Below are positions 31,985-39,899 of a stretch of DNA of 64,000 nt, piece by piece (within the stretch, counting starts at the first letter, position 1; each line of letters starts with the position of its first letter). The stretch comes from Prescottella soli. Its GTDB lineage: Bacteria > Actinomycetota > Actinomycetes > Mycobacteriales > Mycobacteriaceae. Where the stretch lies: NCBI RefSeq assembly GCF_040024445.1, contig NZ_CP157276.1, positions 4,650,001 to 4,714,000 of the forward strand, written 5' to 3'. Under the pieces are notes generated by a model. It was not told the DNA's origin, searched no databases, and worked only from the letters and a program-made list of their open reading frames with translations. The position numbers and the translations under genes were made by a program.

Positions 31985-34267
31985 GTGGATTTCACACCCA
32001 ATGATGTGCAGCGGGAGATCGCGGACCTCACCGCGCAGGTGTTGGACAAAGAGCACGATCAGGTGCAGGTCGACCTGGATCCCCACATCGGATTCGATGC
32101 GCCGATCTGGGCGACGCTGGCCCAAGCCGGGCTCCTGTCGCTGGCCTTGCCGACCAGGTTGGGCGGTGACGCGCTCGGCATCGCCGAAATTTCGGCTGTG
32201 CTGCGACAGGTGGCGGTAAGCGGTGCGCGTCTGCCAGCGCTCGCCACGCTGGCGCTGGGTGTCCTCCCCTTGGCCGCCATGGGAACCGATGCCCAGCAGG
32301 AGGAGCTCCTGCCCGCGGTCGCCGCGGGAACGAGCCTGCTCACCGGCGCGCCGAATGAGCTCGGGAAGGCCCTCGTCGAGACGCCGGCCGCCACCGCCGT
32401 TCGAACCTCCGACGGATGGGAGCTGAACGGTCAGAAGGTGGCGGTACCCTACGCTGCGCAATCGACTCGAATCCTGGTACCGGCGAGGACAGCTGGCGGC
32501 GATGCGGTCTTCCTGGTCGATCCCGCCGGCTCGGGCGTGGAGCTGACTGCGACCCCTACCGCGACGGATCAGCCCGAGTACACGGTGACCCTGTCCGGCG
32601 CACGCGTGTCGGAATCGGAGGTGCTCGGTGGCGACTTCAGCGGCGCAGCGGTGGCCGCGCTCCGCTACTCCGCTCTGGCGGGTGCACTCGCTGTCGGCGA
32701 CGGGGCATTGGCGGGTGCATTGGCGTTGACCACCGAGCACATCCGAAGCCGGCAGCAGTTCGGCAAGCCGCTGGCGGCATTCCAAGCGGTATCGCAGCAG
32801 ATCGCCGACGTCTATATCGCCTCGCGCACGCTTCATCTCGCGGCCTGTTCCGGCGTGTGGGAGATGTCGACCGGGCGCGATGTGTCGCAGAGCTTGGAGC
32901 TGGCCGGGTACTGGCTGGCGACCGAAGCGATGTCGGCTGCGCGGACCTGCCATCACCTGCACGGCGGCATCGGCGCGGACATCACTTATCCGTTGCACCG
33001 GCACTATTCGACGATCAAGGACATGATCCGATTCCTGGGCGGTTCGGGTCGGCTGCTGGAGACTCTTGGCGTCGATCCGGCTGTAAGTGTCTCGGCCGTC
33101 GCCGGCGAGGGTAACTCGATCGCGCTGACGCCTTCGCAACTCGCCCTGCAGACCGAACTGCGCGGGTACTTCTCGCAGCTGATGACCAAGGCAGAGCGCG
33201 CGACCACACTGACTGATCGACACGGCCCGGTCTACCGTGATGTCGTGCGCCGCATGGGCGGAGCCGGCTGGCTCGGGGTCGGGTGGCCCACGGAATACGG
33301 CGGCCGAGGCTTCGGCGCGATCGAACAGCACATCTTCGTGAACGAGGCACACCGCGCCGACGTCCAGCTGCCGTCGGTCACCCTCCAGACAGTTGGGCCG
33401 ACACTGCAGGACTTCGGCACGGAGGAACAGAAACAGTTCTTCCTGCCCAAGATCCTGTCCGGCGAAGTGCATTTCGCCATCGGGTATTCCGAGCCCGACA
33501 ACGGCACCGATCTCGCATCTCTACGTACCACCGCGGTTCGCGATGGCGATCACTACGTTGTCAACGGCCAGAAGACATTCACCACGGGTGGACATGCCGC
33601 CGACTACATCTGGCTTGCGGTGCGCACCGATCCGGCCGCACCGAAGCACAAAGGCATCTCGATTCTCATCGTCGATACCCGCGATCCCGGGTTCAGCTGG
33701 ACCCCGATCATCACCGCCGACGGTGCGCACCACGTGGACGCCACCTACTACTCGGATGTCCGGGTACCCGTGAACATGCTCGTGGGTGAGGAGAATAGTG
33801 GCTGGCAGCTGATCGTCACCCAGCTCAACCACGAGCGGGTCATGCTGGGCCCGGCCGGCCGCATCGGCGGCGTGCACGACCAGGTCCACGCCTGGGCGAA
33901 GCTCCATGACCTCCTCGACGCCCCTGACGTCCGCGCCGCCCTGATCGACGCTCGCGCGACCGAACGAATCAACGAACTACTCAACTGGCAGGTTGCGGCG
34001 GCCGAATCGAACGGACCGGTCGGCGCTGCTGACGCATCGGCTACGAAAGTCTTCGGCTCCGAGCGCATTCAGGGCCTCTACGATCGGATGGAGGAGGTCG
34101 TGGCCCGCCACGGCGACATGGCAGATCCCGCGACCGCGGCGCTGGCGAGCTGGCTGAACGTCCAGGCGAAACGCAATCTGGTCCTCACTTTCGGCGGCGG
34201 CGTCAACGAGATCCAACGCGAACTGATCGCCGTCAACGGTCTCGGACTGCCCCGCGTGCCCCGCTGA
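31985..34267 (+). CDS. Fused two-domain acyl-CoA dehydrogenase (alpha-like + beta-like halves)
   Basis: A 760-residue protein made of two acyl-CoA dehydrogenase units. The first half (about 1-370) carries the FAD-contact motif RSRQQFGKPLAAFQAV. The second (about 375-760) carries the substrate-domain motif IGYSEPDNGTDLASLR and the terminal GGGVNEIQRELIA. In split form these roles are divided between alpha and beta subunits of alpha2beta2 enzymes that act on steroid side-chain CoA thioesters; M. tuberculosis FadE34 is a comparable fusion. The GTG at 31985 has GGGAG six bases before it. The substrate is not known. The gene is followed by a convergent regulator. Confidence 0.85.
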   Translation: MDFTPNDVQREIADLTAQVLDKEHDQVQVDLDPHIGFDAPIWATLAQAGLLSLALPTRLGGDALGIAEISAVLRQVAVSGARLPALATLALGVLPLAAMGTDAQQEELLPAVAAGTSLLTGAPNELGKALVETPAATAVRTSDGWELNGQKVAVPYAAQSTRILVPARTAGGDAVFLVDPAGSGVELTATPTATDQPEYTVTLSGARVSESEVLGGDFSGAAVAALRYSALAGALAVGDGALAGALALTTEHIRSRQQFGKPLAAFQAVSQQIADVYIASRTLHLAACSGVWEMSTGRDVSQSLELAGYWLATEAMSAARTCHHLHGGIGADITYPLHRHYSTIKDMIRFLGGSGRLLETLGVDPAVSVSAVAGEGNSIALTPSQLALQTELRGYFSQLMTKAERATTLTDRHGPVYRDVVRRMGGAGWLGVGWPTEYGGRGFGAIEQHIFVNEAHRADVQLPSVTLQTVGPTLQDFGTEEQKQFFLPKILSGEVHFAIGYSEPDNGTDLASLRTTAVRDGDHYVVNGQKTFTTGGHAADYIWLAVRTDPAAPKHKGISILIVDTRDPGFSWTPIITADGAHHVDATYYSDVRVPVNMLVGEENSGWQLIVTQLNHERVMLGPAGRIGGVHDQVHAWAKLHDLLDAPDVRAALIDARATERINELLNWQVAAAESNGPVGAADASATKVFGSERIQGLYDRMEEVVARHGDMADPATAALASWLNVQAKRNLVLTFGGGVNEIQRELIAVNGLGLPRVPR

Positions 34268-34283
34268 CCCTCAGCACGGGTTT

Positions 34284-35093
34284 CTACTGGATCGCCGATG
34301 TCGTGAGCAGGCCGAGTTCCGCCGCGCGAGCTCCGACTTGGAATCTGGTGGTGACTCCAAGCCGGGCCATGAGATCGGCGACGTAACGGCGGTAGGTTCG
34401 TAGCGAAACGCCGAGTCGGTTGGCGGCCAGCTCATCCTTGAATCCGAGGTCGAGTGCGCGCAAGACCGCCAGTGCCCTGTCGTCGAACTCCGTTTGCGGC
34501 AATGTGAACTCCCTCGACAGCCGCGGTGCCGACTCCCAAAGAACCAGGGCGAATTGATGCAGCACCCGGAGCAGATCGGGATCGCTGATGACGAACCCAT
34601 AGGGGCGTCGCTCACCCGTCCCGCCCCAAACTGCTGCGACCCGTCGATCAATGATGACCATGTTGTGGAAGTCGGCACGGGATACCCGGATCTGATCGTG
34701 CAGTTCGGGCTGTTGCCGCAACGATTCGTAATCGCGGGTCTCGGCATAGTGCTTCGTGTACAGCAGCCGTACTTCCCTACCTGTCGAGAGCAGGTCGGCG
34801 ACCAGTCGCCGGCCTGGCTGGTACTGCGGCTGTATCCGGAGCGGGCTCGCCACCGCAAGCATGGCTTCACTACGAACACGTTGTAGTAGTTGCTGCAGAT
34901 TGTGTTGCCACCCCTCACCGGGACGAAGTCGGACGACGTCTCCGGTCTCGCCGCGGACACTGTGGTGTTCGGCTATCGCGTGATCGAGCAGTCGGCGCGA
35001 CTCGGAGAGCAGCCAACCCACATCCACAACACTGCGATTGGGGTGAATAGTTCCAATTTCCAAGTGCTGCTTACTCTCTGGATATTCAGCCAT
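34284..35093 (-). CDS. LuxR-type HTH regulator with degenerate PLD-like sensor domain
   Basis: A 269-residue regulator. The C-terminal ~60 residues hold a LuxR-type HTH (LGFKDELAANRLGVSLRTYRRYVADLMARLGV). The centre (about 70-190) resembles the phospholipase-D-like fold seen in TrmB-type and related regulators: FHNMVIIDRRVAAVWGG follows the H-x-K-x4-D pattern but has Met where PLD has Lys, so it is probably a binding rather than catalytic domain. The ATG at 35093 has AAAGGGG upstream. It is divergent from the split dehydrogenase genes and convergent with the fused one, so it likely controls them (inference). Confidence 0.75.
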   Translation of the reverse strand: MAEYPESKQHLEIGTIHPNRSVVDVGWLLSESRRLLDHAIAEHHSVRGETGDVVRLRPGEGWQHNLQQLLQRVRSEAMLAVASPLRIQPQYQPGRRLVADLLSTGREVRLLYTKHYAETRDYESLRQQPELHDQIRVSRADFHNMVIIDRRVAAVWGGTGERRPYGFVISDPDLLRVLHQFALVLWESAPRLSREFTLPQTEFDDRALAVLRALDLGFKDELAANRLGVSLRTYRRYVADLMARLGVTTRFQVGARAAELGLLTTSAIQ

Positions 35094-35189
35094 CTGAACG
35101 CCCCTTTCCGCCCACCCGAAACCAGATTCACCAGCCACTCGACTGGGTGTCAACCGAAGTGAGGCAGATCACTGATTCGCTTCAGTCTG

Positions 35190-35239
35190 CGTGGCAAGTT
35201 GCTGCCACGTGGATCGGCAGCTTCCGGCTATTCGGAAGC
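35190..35239. promoter_or_regulatory. Two adjacent 7-bp inverted repeats between regulator and dehydrogenase genes
   Basis: CGTGGCA-N6-TGCCACG (35190-35209) and GCTTCCG-N6-CGGAAGC (35220-35239) are both perfect, both have six-base spacers, and their centres are 30 bp apart, close to three helical turns. They lie in the 209-bp divergent promoter region. Their sequences differ, so they may bind two proteins or form RNA hairpins in the leader of the gene at 35303. Confidence 0.55.
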
Positions 35240-35302
35240 GGTCGCAAAGTGCAACATGTTCTATTTTCGGCAAAGCTCAGACTTTCGAATCGAAGGAACG
35301 CG

Positions 35303-36484
35303 ATGCACATCGACTTCAGCGACGAGCAACAACAACTGCGCAAGCAGTTGCGCTCCTACTTCACCGATCTGATGACGCCTGAAACGCGCGAGGCGCTGAT
35401 AGGGCCCGGTGGCGAATACGGCGATCCCGACGCCTACAAGGAGATAGTTCGCACCCTCGGCCGCGACGGCTGGTTGACCCTGGGCTGGCCCGAGGAATAC
35501 GGCGGCCAGAACCGATCGACTGTGGACCAGTTGATCTTCAACGACGAAGCCGCCGCTGCGGGCGTGCCCTTCCCATTCCTCACCGTTGACACGGTCGGCC
35601 CGACCATCATGCGATTCGGCACCTCCGAGCAGAAGGCATTCTTCCTGCCCCGAATCGCCAAGGGCGAGTTGCACTTTTCCATCGGCTACTCCGAGCCCGA
35701 CGCGGGGACCGATCTAGCGTCGCTCCGCACTCGAGCGGTGCGCGAGGACGATGAGTTCGTCATCAACGGCGAGAAGGCATGGACCAGCCTCATCGAATAC
35801 GCCGACTACATCTGGCTGGCAGCCCGCACCGATCCCGCGGCGCCCAGGCACCGTGGCCTGTCCGTTCTCATCGTGCCCACCACGGCACCGGGATTCTCCT
35901 GGAGCAGGATTCACACCATGGCCGGTCCGGGCACCAGCGCCACGCTCTACAACGATGTGCGGGTGCCAGTCGCGAATGTGGTCGGCAAACTGAACGCGGG
36001 GTGGCCACTGATCACCAACCAGCTCAATCACGAACGAGTCGCGCTGACTTCCGCCGCCCCACTCCAGGAATCGCTACGCCAGGTCTGGAGCTGGGCCGAG
36101 ACCACCACCCGTGCCGACGGCACTCGCGTTGTCGATTCCGAGTGGGCGCGAATGCACCTTGCTCGCGTGCACGCCCACGTCGAGTACCTGAAACTGCGCA
36201 ACTGGCGCATTGCCTGGGCTGCGGATTCCGGTGAACTCCACCCCGCGGATGCTTCGGCGAGCAAGGTGTTCGGCACCGAATTGGCCACGGAGGCGTACCG
36301 GCTGCTCATGGAAGTGCTGGGTGCGTCATCGGTGGTCCGGCAAGACTCCGCCGGCGCACTGCTGCGCGGCCGAATCGAACGCCTGCACCGATCGTCGCTC
36401 ATCTTGACCTTCGGTGGTGGCACCAACGAGGTCCAGCGCGACATCATCGCCAAGACCGCGCTCGGCCTGCCCGTCACCCGCTGA
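35303..36484 (+). CDS. Acyl-CoA dehydrogenase, beta-type subunit
   Basis: A 393-residue dehydrogenase. It has IGYSEPDAGTDLASLRTRAVRE, the WTSLIEYADYIWLAARTDP strand and the C-terminal TFGGGTNEVQRDIIA motif, but lacks the R-x2-F-G-x3-x-F-Q FAD-contact motif, which the next gene carries. That division is typical of alpha2beta2 acyl-CoA dehydrogenases such as ChsE1-ChsE2. The ATG at 35303 follows AAGGA. The closest relative in the window is the second half of the fused protein at 31985. Twenty bases separate it from the partner gene. Confidence 0.87.
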   Translation: MHIDFSDEQQQLRKQLRSYFTDLMTPETREALIGPGGEYGDPDAYKEIVRTLGRDGWLTLGWPEEYGGQNRSTVDQLIFNDEAAAAGVPFPFLTVDTVGPTIMRFGTSEQKAFFLPRIAKGELHFSIGYSEPDAGTDLASLRTRAVREDDEFVINGEKAWTSLIEYADYIWLAARTDPAAPRHRGLSVLIVPTTAPGFSWSRIHTMAGPGTSATLYNDVRVPVANVVGKLNAGWPLITNQLNHERVALTSAAPLQESLRQVWSWAETTTRADGTRVVDSEWARMHLARVHAHVEYLKLRNWRIAWAADSGELHPADASASKVFGTELATEAYRLLMEVLGASSVVRQDSAGALLRGRIERLHRSSLILTFGGGTNEVQRDIIAKTALGLPVTR

Positions 36485-36504
36485 ACCTATCTCGAGGACT
36501 TCTC

Positions 36505-37590
36505 ATGGACTTCACCCAGACCGAGGCCCAGCGCGATCTCGCTGGACTGGCCCGCGCCGTGCTCACCGACTGGACCGCCAAGAATGAACCGGATGCAACA
36601 GGTTTCGACCGCAAGCTCTGGTCGGACCTCGCCCGCTCCGGGCTACTCGATGCCGCATTGCCTGCCGCGGTCGGCGGCGGCTTCGGCGTGCTCGAACAGT
36701 GCAGCGTGCTGATCGAGATCGGTCGCACCGTCGCGCCCGCACCGTACCTGACCAGCGTGGCGGTCGCCGCCACCACGATCGCGCAGTTCGGCGACGAGGA
36801 GCAGCGGACGCGGTGGGCTGCTCCGGTCGCGGCGGGCACCATCACCATCGCGGTGGCACTTTCCACGGAGGACGACCGATTCACCGCCGAGCGCACCGAC
36901 GCAGGTTGGCATGTCAGTGGCTCGCACAGCGCCGTTCCCGCGGGCGCCTTCGCGGATGCGTTCCTGGTCGAGGCTGGCACCGTCGACGGGCCGCTGCTGC
37001 TGATGCTCGATCGCGCTACCCAGGGGCTGCGCATCACCCCGCAGCATGTCGTCGACGGCTTCGACGCCGCCCTGCTGGAACTGGACACGGTGGTCGGGAA
37101 CCCTGTTGCTCTCGGCGCACCCGGCGACGGCTCAGCCGGGTGGGCACGTCGCCGCGCCACCATCGCTGCTTGCGCCTACCAACTCGGCATCGTGGAGCGT
37201 GGTCTGGAACTCACCAGCGAATACGCGGTCACCCGAAGACAATTCGACAAGCCGATCGGCGAGTTCCAGGCGGTCAGGCAACGTCTGGCCGATGCCTACC
37301 TCGACGTCGAGGCGGTACGGCTGAGCCTATGGCAGGCGGCCTGGCGCGAGTCCGAGGGTCTTCCGGCGGATGCCGAGGTCGCCACCGCGAAGTTCTGGGC
37401 CTCCGAGGCCGGCCACCGGGTGGCGCACACCATGGTCCATGTGCACGCCAGCATAGGCATTTTCCTGGAGTACCAGGTGCATCGCTATTTCACGGCCGCC
37501 AAGCGCACCGAGTTTCTCTTCGGCGCGGCCACCGAACAACTGCGGACGCTCGCTGACGCTCTCGCCGCGGACTCCACCCGGCGGCTGTAG
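36505..37590 (+). CDS. Acyl-CoA dehydrogenase, alpha-type subunit
   Basis: A 361-residue partner subunit. It starts MDFTQTEAQRDLAGL, like the N-terminus of the fused protein. TRRQFDKPIGEFQAVRQRLADAY is the FAD-binding motif, and HVHASIGIFLEYQVHRYF matches the usual HGGIGfT-type helix but with altered residues. It lacks the GGTNExQR tail. It should form a heterotetramer with the product of the preceding gene. No thiolase, hydratase or CoA ligase gene is adjacent, so the pathway context must come from elsewhere in the genome. Confidence 0.85.
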   Translation: MDFTQTEAQRDLAGLARAVLTDWTAKNEPDATGFDRKLWSDLARSGLLDAALPAAVGGGFGVLEQCSVLIEIGRTVAPAPYLTSVAVAATTIAQFGDEEQRTRWAAPVAAGTITIAVALSTEDDRFTAERTDAGWHVSGSHSAVPAGAFADAFLVEAGTVDGPLLLMLDRATQGLRITPQHVVDGFDAALLELDTVVGNPVALGAPGDGSAGWARRRATIAACAYQLGIVERGLELTSEYAVTRRQFDKPIGEFQAVRQRLADAYLDVEAVRLSLWQAAWRESEGLPADAEVATAKFWASEAGHRVAHTMVHVHASIGIFLEYQVHRYFTAAKRTEFLFGAATEQLRTLADALAADSTRRL

Positions 37591-37671
37591 CGAATGGTGT
37601 TACCCGGGAGCTGTAGCGGTTTGCTCAGCTCCGATTCGGCCCGCGCGACTGGCGTCTTCTGGGTCGGCAGT

Positions 37672-38367
37672 TCAATCCATGGTTCCGGAGCGGCCCTCGG
37701 TGGAGTGGTAGCCGGCGAGTAGCTCGTTGAAGAAGCACCGCGCCGCGCCGAGGGCGCGGTCGCTGTCGCCGTCGATGATGGCCTGCACGAGCGCGCGGTG
37801 CTCGTCGTGGAATCCGGCGCCGGTCGCGGAGGCGTGCTTGAAGACGGTCGCCTCGATCGCGGGGAGCAGGGAGTCGTAGAACTCCAGGTACACCTGGTTG
37901 TGGCTGGCGGCGACGATGCCGCGGTGCAGGGCGATGTCGGCGGCGATCGCGTCGCGCAGGTCCGCGGTTTCCCACGCCGTGAATCGCGCCTCCAGCAAGG
38001 CGGTCAGCTCGCGGATGTCGTCGGCGTCACGTCGCTGCGCGGCCAGTCCCGCCGCGGTGACGTCGAGCGACTGTCGCAACTCGAGGACGTCGCGTTCGTG
38101 CGCGCCGGCGAAGTACTTGCCGAGGGTGCCGCTCACCTCGGAGTCCGCGAGCACGAACGTCCCGGACCCCTGGCGCCGTTCGAGCAGCCCCGAGTGGACC
38201 AGCGCCTGCACCGCCTCGCGGACGGTGTTGCGCCCGGTCCCGGTGAGCTCGGCGAGTTCGGGCTCGGTGGGGATCCGGGAACCCACCGGCCACCGACCGG
38301 ATCGGATCTCGTCGCGGAGTTGCTCGGTGACCTGGGCGATCAGGGTGCTGCGGCGGACGGGTTGCAC
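37672..38367 (-). CDS. GntR family regulator with FCD ligand domain
   Basis: A 231-residue FadR-subfamily regulator. The winged HTH spans residues ~8-70 (EPELAELTGTGRNTVREAVQALVHSGLLERRQGSGTFV). The all-helical FCD domain follows, with candidate metal-binding His/Asp residues (ADIALHRGIVAASHN; HDEHRALVQAI). GTG 38367 is selected with GGAG four bases ahead; an upstream in-frame start at 38400 is possible. It is divergent from the CynX-type transporter, which it probably controls. Confidence 0.85.
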   Translation of the reverse strand: MQPVRRSTLIAQVTEQLRDEIRSGRWPVGSRIPTEPELAELTGTGRNTVREAVQALVHSGLLERRQGSGTFVLADSEVSGTLGKYFAGAHERDVLELRQSLDVTAAGLAAQRRDADDIRELTALLEARFTAWETADLRDAIAADIALHRGIVAASHNQVYLEFYDSLLPAIEATVFKHASATGAGFHDEHRALVQAIIDGDSDRALGAARCFFNELLAGYHSTEGRSGTMD

Positions 38368-38417
38368 GGTGCTCCTGAATTTGGGTGAGGGCTCTCGCAC
38401 CTTAATGCGTTGCCTCT

Positions 38418-38433
38418 GTCATCCGGTCATCCT
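38418..38433. promoter_or_regulatory. Direct GTCATCC repeats between GntR and MFS genes
   Basis: GTCATCCG (38418-38425) is directly followed by GTCATCCT (38426-38433) and then ATGA, giving also a TCAT-N11-ATGA dyad. It lies in the 152-bp divergent promoter region and is a possible GntR operator. Weak evidence. Confidence 0.35.
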
Positions 38434-38519
38434 ATGATTTCTCGGGTCGAGTGCAAGGTCCGTTCCGGATCGCACTTCCGACGGCACATCTCTCCCTGCT
38501 TTCGAGATCGAGGCACTAC

Positions 38520-39767
38520 ATGACCGCGACCGCGTCCGCGACAGTGACCACCCGGGGCCCGCAGCCCCTGCTGAAGGGGCGGCTCCTGGTATTCGCGGCC
38601 ATCGCGATGTCGGCCCTGACGCTGCGGCTCGCGGTCACCTCGTTCTCCCCGCTGGCCTCGCAGATCAGCGACGACCTCGGGTTCTCGTCCACCGTCGTCG
38701 GTGTGTTCGGCATGGTGCCCACCGCGATGTTCGCGGTGTTCGGGCTCCTCACGCCCGTCATTGCGCGGCGTCTCGGGCTCGAGTGGACCGCGCTGCTCGC
38801 GATGCTCATGGCCGGCGTCGGCATGCTCACCCGCGCGATGGTCGGCGACACGTGGTCGCTGCTGGCGCTGTCGGCGCTCGCGCTCGGCGGCATGGGCATC
38901 GGCAACGTCGTCATCCCGCCGCTGGTCAAGCGCTACTTCAGTGACCGGCTGGCCCTGATGAGTTCGATCTACATCACGGGCGTGCAGATCGGCACGATCC
39001 TGCCGGCGACGGTCGCGGTGCCGCTCGCGGACGCCCTCGGCTGGCGGTTCTCGCTGGGCGTCTGGTCGTTGCTGGGGTTCGCGGCCGCCGCGCCCTGGCT
39101 CATGGTGCTGGCCCGCGGCCGCAAGTCCGGCGCCGCCCCCGACGCGGCGGCGGCCACCGAGACGCATGCGCCCGGGCGGCCGTGGCGTTCGCCGGTCGGC
39201 TGGGGCATGGCCGGCATGTTCGGCATGACGTCGCTCATCACGTACTCGATGTTCACGTGGATCCCGAAGATCCTCACCGAGGCCGGGGCGAGCGAGTCGT
39301 TCGGCGGCAGCATGGTGGCGCTGTTCTCGTTCATGGGTCTCATCGCGGCGTTCGCCGCGCCGAGCGTGTGCGCACGGATGCGCAATCCGTTCCCGATCGT
39401 CGTCGGCTGCGCCGTGGCCTACGCGATCGGCTTCACCGGTCTGCTGCTCGCGCCGATGTCCGCGCCGATCCTGTGGGTCGTCGTGATCGGTCTGGGGCCG
39501 AGCACCTTCCCGATGTCGTTGACCCTGATCAACCTCCGCACCCGCACGCACGCCGGGTCGGCGGCACTGTCGGGCTTCACGCAGGGCGTCGGCTACACCG
39601 TCGCGTGCATCGGCCCGCTGCTGTTCGGTGTGTTGCACGAGTCGACCGGCGGGTGGGGTGCCCCGTTCGCGCTGCTCGCCGTGGCGGTCGTCGTCGTCCT
39701 GATCTCCGCATGGGCGGCCTGCAAGCCGCGCATGCTCGAGGACAGCTGGGGCGCGAAGACCGTCTGA
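38520..39767 (+). CDS. MFS transporter, CynX/NimT family
   Basis: A 415-residue twelve-helix major facilitator. The CynX-type pattern is seen in LRLAVTSFSPLASQISDDLGFSSTVVGVFGMVPTAMFAVFGLLTP and ALSGFTQGVGYTVACIGPLLFG. CynX relatives move cyanate or 2-nitroimidazole; actinobacterial members have unknown substrates. The ATG at 38520 is used. Although a nitrate operon follows, a hairpin separates them, so the transporter is more likely a GntR-controlled unit. Confidence 0.85.
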   Translation: MTATASATVTTRGPQPLLKGRLLVFAAIAMSALTLRLAVTSFSPLASQISDDLGFSSTVVGVFGMVPTAMFAVFGLLTPVIARRLGLEWTALLAMLMAGVGMLTRAMVGDTWSLLALSALALGGMGIGNVVIPPLVKRYFSDRLALMSSIYITGVQIGTILPATVAVPLADALGWRFSLGVWSLLGFAAAAPWLMVLARGRKSGAAPDAAAATETHAPGRPWRSPVGWGMAGMFGMTSLITYSMFTWIPKILTEAGASESFGGSMVALFSFMGLIAAFAAPSVCARMRNPFPIVVGCAVAYAIGFTGLLLAPMSAPILWVVVIGLGPSTFPMSLTLINLRTRTHAGSAALSGFTQGVGYTVACIGPLLFGVLHESTGGWGAPFALLAVAVVVVLISAWAACKPRMLEDSWGAKTV

Positions 39768-39783
39768 CCTGCTCGTTCGTTGA

Positions 39784-39812
39784 TCTCACCGCGCCGACTT
39801 CGGCGGGTGAGA
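39784..39812 (+). terminator. Terminator-like hairpin after the CynX-type gene
   Basis: TCTCACC-CGCCG arms pair with CGGCG-GGTGAGA (39784-39796 with 39801-39812; one bulged G at 39791) around an ACTT loop: a 12-bp stem 16 bases after the stop. No long T-run follows. It could equally be the first of two leader hairpins of the nitrate operon. Confidence 0.55.
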
Positions 39813-39857
39813 GAGTGTTGACGGACGGGTCATCGGGCGCAGCACCGACGCAACACC

Positions 39858-39896
39858 GGCCTCCTACCTTGGGGTTTCCCACACAGGTAGGAGGCC
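39858..39896 (+). promoter_or_regulatory. Perfect 12-bp hairpin sequestering the narK ribosome binding site
   Basis: GGCCTCCTACCT (39858-39869) pairs perfectly with AGGTAGGAGGCC (39885-39896). The loop contains a further GGG/CCC. The right arm includes AGGAGG (39889-39894), the obvious Shine-Dalgarno sequence for the GTG start at 39900, so it would be fully buried in the folded RNA. This suggests translational control of narK, or a long DNA operator of the same form. Confidence 0.65.
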
Positions 39897-39899
39897 CAG

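Noticed and set aside
39768-39899. GlnR box directly upstream of narK
   Set aside because: GTTTC at 39874 has no GTnAC at the required spacing; the match is not acceptable.
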